Positions 8,553-17,522 of a DNA stretch of 59,697 nucleotides are shown here, in pieces. The position numbers and the translations under genes were made by a program. Numbering within the stretch: position 1 is the first letter of the stretch; each line of letters opens with the position of its first letter. This DNA is from Candidatus Kapaibacterium sp. (GTDB lineage Bacteria; Bacteroidota; Ignavibacteria; Kapaibacteriales; WFXC01), in the NCBI GenBank assembly GCA_015490805.1, contig WFXC01000030.1, forward strand, positions 1 to 59,697. Direction: 5' to 3'. Below the pieces are notes generated by a model. That model was not told the origin of the DNA. It made no database searches and saw only the letters and a list, made by a program, of their open reading frames with translations.

Positions 8553-9812
8553 ATGTGGTTGTTGACCAATATCAGCGAGCTGGTAACCATTGCTGGCGCT
8601 GATGGCGGCGCAAAGCGGGGAGCGGCGATGAATCAATTGCGTGTGCTTCGCAATAGTGCGATGGTGTTTGATACCCACATCCGGTGGATCGGATCAACAG
8701 AGGAAGCGCTGGAAGGGCTGCGTCAGGATCTGTGGGATGACGTTGAGGTTGTCGATTGTGAGCAGCGTGCCGTTATTCCGGGATTTGTGGATTCCCATAC
8801 CCACATTGTGTTCGCTGGCAATCGTACCGATGAATTTGTCCGCCGCCTCCGTGGCGTGTCGTATCTGGAAATTGCGGCTGAAGGAGGGGGCATCTTGCGG
8901 ACGATGGAGGCAGTACGGCAGGCATCGGTTGAGGAATTGGTAGCGCATTCGCTTCCGCGAGTGTGGAATGCAATCCGGTGGGGCACAACGGCGCTGGAGA
9001 TTAAAAGTGGTTATGGCTTGAGTGTGGAAGCGGAGTTGAAACAACTGCGAGCAATTCGGGCATTGCAGCAGCAGGTACCGGTAGAGATTTTTGCGACCTT
9101 TCTGGGCGCCCACGATTTCCCGCCCGAATATCGTTCGGATCGGCAGCGGTATATCGAGTTGATTTGTGAAGAAATGATCCCGCAAGTAGCGGAGGAAGGG
9201 CTGGCACAGTTCTGCGACGTTTTTGTTGACGAAGGCTACTACACCCCTGCAGAGGCAGAACGCATACTGGAAGTGGCGCAACAGTACGGATTGAAGATCA
9301 AGCTGCACGCTGATGAATTTGCGAACACCGGAGCGGCAGAGCTGGCAGCGCGGTTTTCGGCGGTGTCTGCCGATCATTTGCTCCAGATTTCCGATCGAGG
9401 GATCAAAGCGTTGAAGCAGGCGGGAACGGTGGCAACCGTTCTGCCTGGCACCTCCTATTTCCTCCGGATGCCGTATGCGCCAGCCCGGAAACTTATCGAT
9501 GAAGGATTGCCAGTAGCACTGGCAACGGACTGCAATCCCGGATCTTCGTTCACGGAAAATATGCAGTTGATGCTCTCAATGGCGTGTACGCAAATGCGAA
9601 TGACAGTAGAAGAAGCGCTAACGGCTGCGACACTGAATGGTGCCGCGGCGGTGGATGCTGCCGACCGGATGGGCAGTCTGGAAGTGGGGAAAGAAGCGAA
9701 CTTCTTAGTGCTGGATGTGCCCCAGGCGGCAGAAATGATTTATCACTTTGGTGTCAATCACGTCCAGCAAGTGTGGATACGGGGACAAAGGGTCGTGCAC
9801 AATGGATGCTGA
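8553..9812 (+). CDS. hutI: Imidazolonepropionase
   Basis: 419 residues of the amidohydrolase superfamily. Metal-binding DSHTH (80-84), the HutI-specific AGNRTDEF and AAEGGGIL segments, HADEFANTG and the ATDCNPGSS loop are all present. The enzyme opens imidazolone propionate to formimidoyl-glutamate in histidine degradation. ATG at 8553 lies after GGGAAGGGC; a frame extension to 8514 would overlap pfk. None of the other hut genes (hutH, hutU, hutG) is in the window, so the pathway is scattered or encoded elsewhere. Its stop overlaps folB by 11 bases, an operon link without an obvious metabolic reason. Confidence 0.95.
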   Translation: MWLLTNISELVTIAGADGGAKRGAAMNQLRVLRNSAMVFDTHIRWIGSTEEALEGLRQDLWDDVEVVDCEQRAVIPGFVDSHTHIVFAGNRTDEFVRRLRGVSYLEIAAEGGGILRTMEAVRQASVEELVAHSLPRVWNAIRWGTTALEIKSGYGLSVEAELKQLRAIRALQQQVPVEIFATFLGAHDFPPEYRSDRQRYIELICEEMIPQVAEEGLAQFCDVFVDEGYYTPAEAERILEVAQQYGLKIKLHADEFANTGAAELAARFSAVSADHLLQISDRGIKALKQAGTVATVLPGTSYFLRMPYAPARKLIDEGLPVALATDCNPGSSFTENMQLMLSMACTQMRMTVEEALTAATLNGAAAVDAADRMGSLEVGKEANFLVLDVPQAAEMIYHFGVNHVQQVWIRGQRVVHNGC

Positions 9813-10179
9813 GCAATCGCTGGTCTGCTTGCGAATTACGAACCTGCGACTCCACGCATATCACGGGGCAATTTCAGAAGAGCGAGTGCTGGGTGGCAAA
9901 TATGCCATTGATCTGGAAGTGTGGTACGATGCCAGTCGGGCGATCGAAACCGATGCGCTGGCTGATGCAGTGAATTACGAAGCCATTGTTGAATTGCTGA
10001 CCCGGTCGCTCAATCATCACAAGTTCTATCTGATTGAAAAAGTGGCGGATTACCTGCTGGAACAGGTGCTCCAGCAATTTCCCCAGATTCAACAGGCAAC
10101 CATCCGGGTTCGGAAACTGAGTCCGCCGATCCAGCATATGGTGGATTTCATAGAAGTAGAGCTTCACCGTCGTCGATGA
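9802..10179 (+). CDS. folB: Dihydroneopterin aldolase
   Basis: 125 residues, normal size for FolB. The active-site segment AYHGAISEE (19-27), the HHKFYLIEKVADYLLE helix and the late KLSPPI segment identify it. It converts 7,8-dihydroneopterin to 6-hydroxymethyl-dihydropterin in folate synthesis, which the next gene then activates. ATG at 9802 sits inside hutI; the stop overlaps folK by ATGA, so translation is probably coupled. Confidence 0.92.
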   Translation: MDAEQSLVCLRITNLRLHAYHGAISEERVLGGKYAIDLEVWYDASRAIETDALADAVNYEAIVELLTRSLNHHKFYLIEKVADYLLEQVLQQFPQIQQATIRVRKLSPPIQHMVDFIEVELHRRR

Positions 10180-10691
10180 TCCCCGTTTTGATAGGCGTGG
10201 GCAGCAATCTTGGCAACCGATTCTATTTTCTCCGCCGAGCCACTGCTGCTCTGGTTCAGGAAAAGATCTTGTTTGACATTCGCAACTCGGCGGTGTACGA
10301 AACCGAGCCAGTGGGTTTTCGCTCTCAGCCACTGTTTCTCAATCTGGTGCTTTTTGGTTATACCACTCTTTCGGTCTTGAGCCTGTTCCAGCAGTTGCAG
10401 CGATTGGAGCGCCAGATCGAACGGCAGCGCCATCAGCACGGCAGAGAGCGAGAAATCGATTTGGATTTGCTTTTGTATGGCGAGCACCAATATGCATCTG
10501 CGCAGCTACAGGTGCCACATCCCCGGATGCACCATCGTCGCTTTGTCCTCCAGCCTGCAGCCGACGTTGCGCCAGCAATGATCCATCCTTCTTTGGGGGT
10601 CTCAATACGGGAATTGCTTCGCCGCTGTCCTGATACGGCTATGGTAAGGCGGTGGCTGAGCGCTACCGCATTTTTAACACTGGTGTCGTAA
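10176..10691 (+). CDS. folK: 2-amino-4-hydroxy-6-hydroxymethyldihydropteridine pyrophosphokinase
   Basis: 171 residues. N-terminal GVGSNLGNR, YETEPVG and the HPPK signature REIDLDLLLYG (about 92-102), followed by VPHPRMHHRRFVLQPAADVAP, are all canonical. Transfers pyrophosphate from ATP to the FolB product. Last gene of the pfk-hutI-folB-folK run; a GC-rich hairpin follows before the convergent kamA-like gene. Confidence 0.95.
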   Translation: MIPVLIGVGSNLGNRFYFLRRATAALVQEKILFDIRNSAVYETEPVGFRSQPLFLNLVLFGYTTLSVLSLFQQLQRLERQIERQRHQHGREREIDLDLLLYGEHQYASAQLQVPHPRMHHRRFVLQPAADVAPAMIHPSLGVSIRELLRRCPDTAMVRRWLSATAFLTLVS

Positions 10692-10697
10692 AGCAGA

Positions 10698-10710
10698 GGG
10701 CGAAGCGCCC
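10698..10710. terminator. Hairpin between convergent folK and kamA-like genes
   Basis: GGGCG, loop aag, CGCCC, followed by another GGCG/CGCC pairing option. There is no T run on either side, so intrinsic termination is uncertain, but the position between two convergent stops suits a bidirectional stop signal. Confidence 0.35.
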
Positions 10711-10737
10711 GAAGGCGCCGCCCTGAAGATGGGTTGT

Positions 10738-12135
10738 CTATACAAGCTGCGCGATGTCTGAAACCTGCGCATACTCGGCTCTCTTCCGGGCTTCAAATGC
10801 CCGAAGCTCGTCTTCAAAGAAGAACTTCTCCGCAAATGCGGGTTTGAGGTCATCCAGCCAGAGCGCTGTTTCGTCGTATTGCGCAAAAAATGGTCGGTAG
10901 GTCCATTCCGGATTTCTGCCCTGGAGCATCCGCAGGACCAGCACCTTTTGCCCATTGATCGATTGAGGACCCAGGATTTCCACTTTGCCGGGGTGCGTGG
11001 ACATACTGGGACCTCGGACGGTACGGGCAATGCCGCTGACGCGGCTGCACGCCTGGCGGTAGATTTCCCACGCTTCCACCAGCGGAATACCAAAGTAGTG
11101 CTGAGCGCCGGTGTCCCGCACGACGAACATATAGTACGGAATGCAGCCCAGTTCGACCTGTCGCTGCCACATTCGCGCCCACACATCCGGGTCAGCATTG
11201 ATATATCGCAGCACCGGTGATTGAGTTCGGATTTCTGCTCCAGTGGATCGAATAGCCTCGATTGCGGCAACAGCCGCTTCGGTTTCCAGTTCCCGATAAT
11301 GGTTGAAGTGTGCCATCACTGCTAAGTGTTTACCGGCGCTGATAACGCGGCGGAAAGCTGCTAATAATTGCTCGCTTTCTTCTCCTTCGGCGAAGAATTT
11401 GTAAGGCCAATAAGCCAGTGACTTTGTTCCCAACCGGATGGTGCGGATATGCGGAAGATCAGCGTCGATCAGGGCGTCCAGATAGCCTGCCAGCAGCGAA
11501 CTTTTCATAATCAACGGATCTCCGCCGGTAAACAGGACATCCGTGACTTCGGGGTGATCCTGTAAGTAGCCAATGAGCTTTTCTACTTCTCGCATTGCAA
11601 ATTTGAGGTCGTTCATTCCCACAAATTGGGGCCAACGGAAGCAAAAAGAGCAGTAAGCGTGACAGGTCTGTCCCTGGCTGGGGAAGAAGAGCACGGTTTC
11701 TCGATATTTGTGTTGAATCCCTTTGAGGCGTTCCCCTTTCCAGACAGGAACGTTGTAATCCAGTTGCCCGGCAGGATGCGGATTTAACTTCATTCGGATT
11801 TCGTAGACCGCCTGTCGCAACCCAGCACTATCTTTGGCTTCCAGCAGTGCCGCAATGCGGTCGAAATCTTCCGGCAGTAACATATCCCGATGAGGAAACG
11901 TCAGGCGGAAAATGGGGTCGTCGGGAATGTCATCCCAGTTGATGAGCTCGTTGATTACATAGGAATTGGTCTTGAAAGGGAAGACCTGGGCGACAACCGT
12001 GATTTCAAATTGCTGCTGCGGACTCAGGTACTGCTGGACCTGCGGGATAGTCCGAAATGTGTGCACATTGTATGCTTTGTACGGATAGGGTAAGGATGAT
12101 ACACTGCCATTACTTCGGTGTCCATTTTGCGTCAT
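10738..12135 (-). CDS. KamA-family radical SAM enzyme (divergent lysine 2,3-aminomutase-like)
   Basis: 465 residues from the ATG at 12135, which follows a strong GGAAGAAGG site. The [4Fe-4S]/SAM motif CHAYCSFC (C158, C162, C165) and the FTGGDPL SAM-binding strand mark a radical SAM enzyme of the KamA group. Lysine aminomutases bind PLP through the lysine of a PGGGGK motif; here the aligned stretch reads STHPGKVEI, so a candidate PLP lysine remains but the glycine loop does not. The C-terminus has a long segment (RNPEWTYRPFFAQYD) not familiar from lysine aminomutase. It could be an aminomutase acting on another amino acid or a non-mutase relative. Monocistronic, convergent with folK, divergent from the M14 pair. 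Confidence 0.8.
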   Translation of the reverse strand: MTQNGHRSNGSVSSLPYPYKAYNVHTFRTIPQVQQYLSPQQQFEITVVAQVFPFKTNSYVINELINWDDIPDDPIFRLTFPHRDMLLPEDFDRIAALLEAKDSAGLRQAVYEIRMKLNPHPAGQLDYNVPVWKGERLKGIQHKYRETVLFFPSQGQTCHAYCSFCFRWPQFVGMNDLKFAMREVEKLIGYLQDHPEVTDVLFTGGDPLIMKSSLLAGYLDALIDADLPHIRTIRLGTKSLAYWPYKFFAEGEESEQLLAAFRRVISAGKHLAVMAHFNHYRELETEAAVAAIEAIRSTGAEIRTQSPVLRYINADPDVWARMWQRQVELGCIPYYMFVVRDTGAQHYFGIPLVEAWEIYRQACSRVSGIARTVRGPSMSTHPGKVEILGPQSINGQKVLVLRMLQGRNPEWTYRPFFAQYDETALWLDDLKPAFAEKFFFEDELRAFEARKRAEYAQVSDIAQLV

Positions 12136-12370
12136 TCTGCCTTCTTCCTTTTGTTCAACATTCCTTCCTGCGGTTTTCAATGGGGAGGTAAAACACCCCT
12201 ATTCCAGAGCAGCTCCTGCCCTGAAGGGTTGGGTTTTTAAAGCCCTTTAAGCGTTTGTGCCCCTTTGCCTGCGCAGAGCGCGCTGTTCCTTTTATACGAA
12301 AAAGGGACGCTTTTCGTTTGTCTTGCTTTTTTGGCAGAAAATGGTGCTGCAGGGAGTTGTCAGGAGCGTG
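12136..12370. promoter_or_regulatory. Divergent intergenic region
   Basis: 235 bases between the kamA-like start and the first M14 gene. T-rich stretches occur near 12300-12340, but no confident promoter or operator is visible and no RNA gene is recognised. Confidence 0.3.
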
Positions 12371-13996
12371 ATGAGGAAAAAACGGAAGATCTGCTGGTGG
12401 ACTGCTATCGCGTTGTTCCTGGGATACACGATACCATTGCTGGCACAAACGTTTCGTCCGGCACGTAGTGAAGAAGCGTTACTTCATCAACTGGCAGCCC
12501 GGTATCCTGAAATTATGCGGATCGATACGATCGGGGTAACACATTCAGGCATTCCAATCCTTGCCGTGAAATTGTCGGCAATGCCTGCTGATACGCTCCC
12601 AGCCGTGCTCTTTGTTGGTGGTATCGCGCCGACCGATATAACCAGTCCGGCAGTGTGCGTGGGATTGCTGCAACGGTTTTTGGCGCGCTGGGATTCGGTC
12701 CAAGCGCTGTTGCAGGGACGAGCGGTGTATTTTATCCCCCGCCTTTCGCCGGAACCGCTGGAAGGATTTTTTGAGCGTCCGCAGCGGGCGTACGTGGGGA
12801 ATGTGCATCCTGAAGATGAAGATCGGGATGGGCAGGTAGATGAGGATGATGTGGAGGATCTGGATGGCGATGGGGTCATCCGGTGGATGCGCATCTATGA
12901 CGTCCCGGAGGCTGAGTGGACCTACCATCCGGATGACTCAGCGCTGGCGCAGAAAGTCGATCGAGCTCGGGGAGAAGTAGGTGCATTTCAATTTCTGCCC
13001 GAAGGTCGGGATAATGACGGCGATTTGCAGATCAATGAGGATCAGCGTGGAGGAGTCAACATAGATCGCAACTTCACGCATCGCTATCAACCGTATCGTG
13101 CACATCACGGTCGCCATCCTTTTTCAGAACCAGAAACTCGTGCCATAGGGTTTTTCCTCTTCCAGCACCCGGAGATTCTGGTTGTTTTTGGCTGGACTCC
13201 ATATGACAACATCCACTTTCCGTGGCGTTTGCGGTATCCAGAGAACCCAACAAAGCCGAATCGATTTCGGAAAGATTCCCTTGCGTATCGCCGATTGGTG
13301 CAACGACTGGATTCTCTCTGCCCATTTGTTGGCGAAGAAACAGTGCCACCGGGAAGCTTCGGAGAGTGGGTGTTCTATGATGCTGGGCGGTTGAGCCTCT
13401 GTGCTCCAGCGTGGGCGTATCCAGCGGTTGACACAATGACGCTACCGGGAGAGATTGAGCCGGTCGAAATTCGAGCATTGCGGTGGGCGCAACAGCAGCA
13501 GGATACCGTTCTGTTCCGCCCGTGGCGGTCGATAACACATCCAGATTTTCCAGATCAGCGCGTGGAAGTCGGTGGCTTTGCTCCCTTTGCACTCTGGAAT
13601 CCACCGCCGGACACTCTCCCACTGCTTCCACAGCGGTGGATGCCGGTTGCACTGGAACTGCTTCGTCAATTGCCCCGCCTGCGCCTTTCTGCTCAGGTGA
13701 AGCAGGAACAGGCGGGTGTGTACCGGGTGGATTTGGTTGTGCGCAACATTGGTGAATTGCCAACCCACACGGTAGTTGGTAGAGCAGTGCGCGCGCTCCG
13801 ACCGTTGCACGTGCGGGTTCATCTGGCGAAAGGGCAGCATTTGCTCAACCGCCCGAAACACTTTGTGTTGCCGCAACCATTACAACCAGGAGAGCAGCAG
13901 CGGCTGTCGTTGTGGATCGTTGGCCGCGGAACGACAAAGATAACGGTTGGTTCTTCATCAGCAGGCAGGCAAACAGTGTCAGTGAGGCTGCAATGA
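12371..13996 (+). CDS. M14-family pseudopeptidase, secreted
   Basis: 541 residues with a signal peptide (basic MRKKRK, hydrophobic core, cut near PLLAQ). It follows the same plan as its downstream neighbour: a carboxypeptidase-like fold, aspartate-rich calcium-type inserts (DEDRDGQVDEDD and DLDGDG; later EGRDNDGD) and a C-terminal beta domain. The catalytic residues are gone: the zinc motif H-x-x-E is APTD (86-89), the second zinc histidine aligns with a GWTPYDN stretch, and the catalytic glutamate aligns with alanine in CAPAWAYP. NIDRNF and SEPETRA, structural motifs of the family, are kept. It therefore cannot be a standard metallopeptidase; a binding or regulatory partner of the active copy is a reasonable inference. 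Stop overlaps the next start by ATGA. Confidence 0.85.
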   Translation: MRKKRKICWWTAIALFLGYTIPLLAQTFRPARSEEALLHQLAARYPEIMRIDTIGVTHSGIPILAVKLSAMPADTLPAVLFVGGIAPTDITSPAVCVGLLQRFLARWDSVQALLQGRAVYFIPRLSPEPLEGFFERPQRAYVGNVHPEDEDRDGQVDEDDVEDLDGDGVIRWMRIYDVPEAEWTYHPDDSALAQKVDRARGEVGAFQFLPEGRDNDGDLQINEDQRGGVNIDRNFTHRYQPYRAHHGRHPFSEPETRAIGFFLFQHPEILVVFGWTPYDNIHFPWRLRYPENPTKPNRFRKDSLAYRRLVQRLDSLCPFVGEETVPPGSFGEWVFYDAGRLSLCAPAWAYPAVDTMTLPGEIEPVEIRALRWAQQQQDTVLFRPWRSITHPDFPDQRVEVGGFAPFALWNPPPDTLPLLPQRWMPVALELLRQLPRLRLSAQVKQEQAGVYRVDLVVRNIGELPTHTVVGRAVRALRPLHVRVHLAKGQHLLNRPKHFVLPQPLQPGEQQRLSLWIVGRGTTKITVGSSSAGRQTVSVRLQ

Positions 13997-15762
13997 ACTG
14001 GCAGAAGCTCTGGTGGCTGGTTGTGGTTATCCTTATCAGCTTTCCCGGCAGAGAGAGCAGGGCACAGACCCAAAGTGTGGCGATGGTCCCGTCGGCGCTG
14101 AAAGCCTTAGGGGCACCGAACAATCCGAAAATTGAGGTGGCGTGGAATCGGTATTACGACTGGGCAGGGGTTACAGCGTTAGTTCATCGCTTTGCTGAAA
14201 CCTTTCCCCATTTATGCCGATTAGAGCAGATTGGCACATCCTACGGAGGACGCCCACTATGGGCTTTGACCATTACCAATTTCCAGAAAGGGAAACCGGA
14301 AGACAAGCCGGCGATGTACATTGATGCTTCCATCCACGCCAATGAAATTCAGGCAGTGGAGGTTGCGTTGTATACGGCGTGGTTTCTCCTGGAAAGCTAT
14401 GGCAACAATCCATTTATCACGGAGTTGCTGGACACCCGCACTTTCTACATTGTTCCGGGACAGAGTCCTGATAGCCGCGATCGGTTTATGCACAGTGCGA
14501 ACAATCCCCATAGTCCCCGCTCTGGACAGGTGCCGCGCGATGATGATGGCGACGGGCTGATCAATGAGGATCCACCGGATGATCTCAACGGGGATGGGCA
14601 CATTACGCAGATGCGAGTTCGAGCGCCAGGAGGGCGGTGGAAAGTGGATCCGGAAGATCCCCGGCGAATGGTCCGGGCACGCCCTGACGAAGAGGGGGAG
14701 TATTATCTGTTCTGGACCGAAGGGTACGATAATGATGGCGATGGGCAGATCAACGAAGATGGGGATGGGTATTACGATCCGAATCGGAACTGGGGATGGA
14801 TGTGGCGCCCACATTATGTGCAGTACGGTGCCGATTGGTTCCCGTTTTCGCTCCCCGAAACGAAAGCGGTTTCCGATTTTATCAAGTCTCATCCTAACAT
14901 CCTTGGAGGACAATCCTATCACAATGCCGGGGGGATGATTTTGCGGGGACCGGGGGCGAAAGAGGATCGGATCGAATCAGAAGATTTGAAACTTTTCGAT
15001 CTGATGGGGAAGTTCGGGGAACAGATTCTGCCCGGCTATCGATACCTGGTGACATACAAGGATCTGTACACTGTCTATGGGGGAGAAACGGACTGGATGT
15101 ACGGTGCAGAAGGGATTCTCCCGTTTGTCAATGAGCTGTGGACGCCATACAATATGTTCCGGAAGCAGTATCCCAAAGACAACTGGTTTGGGGCGGGCGA
15201 AGATCAGTATAAATTTGATCGGTATCTGCTCCTGGGCGAAGCCTTCGTTGATTGGCAACCCGTCGCTCACCCTCAGTATGGAATGGTAGAAGTGGGGGGA
15301 TTCAAGAAAACCTATACACGGATGCCCCCCTCCTTCTTGCTGGAAGAAGAATGCCATCGTAATATGATTTTTACGCTCTGGCACGCCTACCATTTGCCGC
15401 TAATTACGCTGGATTCTGTTCAGGTTATTCCCTTAGGGCAACAGCGCTACCGCGTCACGCTGATCATTCACAACCACCGGGCGTTTCCCACCCGTTTGCA
15501 GGTTGATGTCAAAAACGGGATTACCCGACCGGACATCGTTACACTGCAGGGACTGCCAGTTCTGGCGGGGGGAGTACATCGGACGGTGTTTTCGCCAACT
15601 TTTGAGGCGCAGCGGGCGCATCCTGAGCGTCTTAAAATTGAACGCATCCCTGGTTTCGGCGCTGTTCGGGTGAGCTGGATAGTTCGGGGTACAGGTCCGA
15701 TACAGATAACCTTTGATTCGGTTAAAGGGGGAAAATACCAGAAAAGGGTAGTAGTCCGATGA
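13993..15762 (+). CDS. M14-family zinc carboxypeptidase, secreted
   Basis: 589 residues with a signal peptide (to about ESRAQ, residue 25). Zinc ligands H115 and E118 in IHANE, H310 in QSYHN, and the putative catalytic glutamate E381 in VNELW are in place. Aspartate-rich loops (DDDGDGLINED, DLNGDG, NDNDGDGQ-like runs around 183-260) resemble calcium-binding inserts. A beta-rich C-terminal domain follows. Family members hydrolyse C-terminal peptide or amide bonds outside the cytoplasm. No T9SS tail is visible, so it may be periplasmic or use another sorting route. Start chosen at 13993 where it overlaps the preceding stop; expression is probably coupled to the inactive paralogue. Confidence 0.9.
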   Translation: MNWQKLWWLVVVILISFPGRESRAQTQSVAMVPSALKALGAPNNPKIEVAWNRYYDWAGVTALVHRFAETFPHLCRLEQIGTSYGGRPLWALTITNFQKGKPEDKPAMYIDASIHANEIQAVEVALYTAWFLLESYGNNPFITELLDTRTFYIVPGQSPDSRDRFMHSANNPHSPRSGQVPRDDDGDGLINEDPPDDLNGDGHITQMRVRAPGGRWKVDPEDPRRMVRARPDEEGEYYLFWTEGYDNDGDGQINEDGDGYYDPNRNWGWMWRPHYVQYGADWFPFSLPETKAVSDFIKSHPNILGGQSYHNAGGMILRGPGAKEDRIESEDLKLFDLMGKFGEQILPGYRYLVTYKDLYTVYGGETDWMYGAEGILPFVNELWTPYNMFRKQYPKDNWFGAGEDQYKFDRYLLLGEAFVDWQPVAHPQYGMVEVGGFKKTYTRMPPSFLLEEECHRNMIFTLWHAYHLPLITLDSVQVIPLGQQRYRVTLIIHNHRAFPTRLQVDVKNGITRPDIVTLQGLPVLAGGVHRTVFSPTFEAQRAHPERLKIERIPGFGAVRVSWIVRGTGPIQITFDSVKGGKYQKRVVVR

Positions 15763-17438
15763 ATCGTTTGCGGTCGTTGCTTCATCGTCTGGATGGGCGG
15801 GGATATGGGGGATATAAGGAACTTTTGCATCAGGAGTTTCACTTTCCGGGATTTCATTTGCGCTTTCTTCGCGTGCAACCCGATCCATTTGCTCCGCCCA
15901 GTGTTGTGCAGATTCGGATGGATCAACAGGTGGCAAAGTATCCGACCGCGCTGATGGAGTTGCCGGTGCAGCGGACAGCGCTGCGGGACTTCCTCCAGCG
16001 GCGCTTCTGGCAGGCACTCCGTCCGTATCCGGAGCTCTCCATCGATCCTCCGGGCAATGAGATTCTGGACCGTACCGGGTGCCTGATCAGCAGTGATGAG
16101 GTTGTTGTGCGGCTGACCGTTCAATTGCCCGCATCGGGACGCCGCATCCGGGGGTATCAGGCAGCCACGTTGCTGTGTGAACAGTTGCCTGCTGTCGTGA
16201 TGGAAGTGTTGCCGTATGATCGTCAGCCGCTGGACCGTTTGCAGAAGCATCTGGAAGTTGCCATTGATGCGGAGACAATCCGCTCCCGCCTGGCAGAAAT
16301 GGGGTTGGTGGCATTCATTGCGAATGGAAGCATTTTGCCGCGGGAAAGTGGGATTTCCGAAAACCCAATGCCCTCCCCCCCGGCAGTGCCGTTTCAGTCC
16401 CCCCCGGAACTGGAATGTGAGTTTGAAGTGCCGCACCACGGTCGCATCCGGGGAATGGGGATCCCGGAGGGAGTAACCCTCATCGTTGGAGGGGGATTCC
16501 ACGGTAAGTCTACCCTGCTTCGAGCGCTGGAACGGGGGGTCTATCTCCATATCCCTGGCGATGGGCGGGAGTTTGTGGTAACCAATCCTACGGCGGTGAA
16601 AATTCGGGCTGAAGATGGACGGTGTGTTCATAATGTGGATATCTCGCCGTTTATTGCCCATTTACCGATGAAAATTGACACCGCTCACTTTTCGACCGAA
16701 AACGCCAGCGGTTCCACTTCGCAGGCAGCCAATATCATCGAGGCGCTGGAGGCGGGAGCAGAGGTGTTGCTGATCGACGAAGATACGTCGGCAACCAATT
16801 TTATGATCCGGGATGCCCGGATGCAGGCATTGATTGCGAAAGATAGGGAACCAATTACCCCCTTTATCGATCGCGTCCGGCAGCTCTATGAAGAGCACGG
16901 GGTGTCGACCATTCTGGTGATGGGGGGGAGCGGCGATTATTTCGATGTTGCTGATACTGTCATTGCGATGGTTGAATACCGACCCTTGAATGTGACGGAG
17001 CAGGCAAGAGCGGTTGCACAGCAATACCCGACGCATCGAAAAGTCGAGGCTGAAACGCCCTTTCCTTTTCCTCCACCGCGGGTGCCAAATCCCTCCCGAT
17101 TGCAATTGCGTCGTGGTAAGCGAGAAATTGCAATTAAAGCAAAGGGGATGGAAACAATTGTTGCCGGGAAAGCAGCCATCGATTTGCGGTTTGTTGAGCA
17201 ATTAGTGGAAGATGGACAGCTCAATGCTTTAGCCGCAGCCTTAGAGCTGGCACTGCGGAAGCAATGGATTGATGGTCGGCATACGCTCAATGAAATTTTG
17301 CATCTCCTGCGCGATTTTCTGGAGCATCGGGGAGTGGAAGGATTGGCAACGGCGCCGCATAACTTTGCTACTTTCCGGATGCAGGAATTTGCTGCTGTGC
17401 TGAACCGATGGCGAGCACTACAGATGCGTTCTTCATAG
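15759..17438 (+). CDS. ABC-class P-loop ATPase (PF09818 type)
   Basis: 559 residues. Walker A GGGFHGKSTLL, a signature-like STENASGSTSQAANI segment, Walker B VLLIDEDTSATNFM and a later MGGSGDYFDVAD loop match the family annotated as predicted ATPases of the ABC class, which stand alone without membrane domains. The family's role is not established; it has been linked by context to nucleic-acid or stress functions only loosely. The start overlaps the M14 stop by ATGA, making a three-gene unit with two secreted proteins, an association I cannot explain. Confidence 0.88.
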   Translation: MNRLRSLLHRLDGRGYGGYKELLHQEFHFPGFHLRFLRVQPDPFAPPSVVQIRMDQQVAKYPTALMELPVQRTALRDFLQRRFWQALRPYPELSIDPPGNEILDRTGCLISSDEVVVRLTVQLPASGRRIRGYQAATLLCEQLPAVVMEVLPYDRQPLDRLQKHLEVAIDAETIRSRLAEMGLVAFIANGSILPRESGISENPMPSPPAVPFQSPPELECEFEVPHHGRIRGMGIPEGVTLIVGGGFHGKSTLLRALERGVYLHIPGDGREFVVTNPTAVKIRAEDGRCVHNVDISPFIAHLPMKIDTAHFSTENASGSTSQAANIIEALEAGAEVLLIDEDTSATNFMIRDARMQALIAKDREPITPFIDRVRQLYEEHGVSTILVMGGSGDYFDVADTVIAMVEYRPLNVTEQARAVAQQYPTHRKVEAETPFPFPPPRVPNPSRLQLRRGKREIAIKAKGMETIVAGKAAIDLRFVEQLVEDGQLNALAAALELALRKQWIDGRHTLNEILHLLRDFLEHRGVEGLATAPHNFATFRMQEFAAVLNRWRALQMRSS

Positions 17439-17522
17439 CATTGCGAGGAATTGGCAGGGGGCGTATTTCAAGGAGTTGAAACGTTGGAGTGGCGGTGAGG
17501 CTGGCAAGGTAGACTGAACATT

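Noticed and set aside
15468-16661. Long open frame antisense to the M14/ATPase genes (397 codons)
   Set aside because: Low-complexity, basic product with no motif; the opposite strand carries two well-supported coupled genes.
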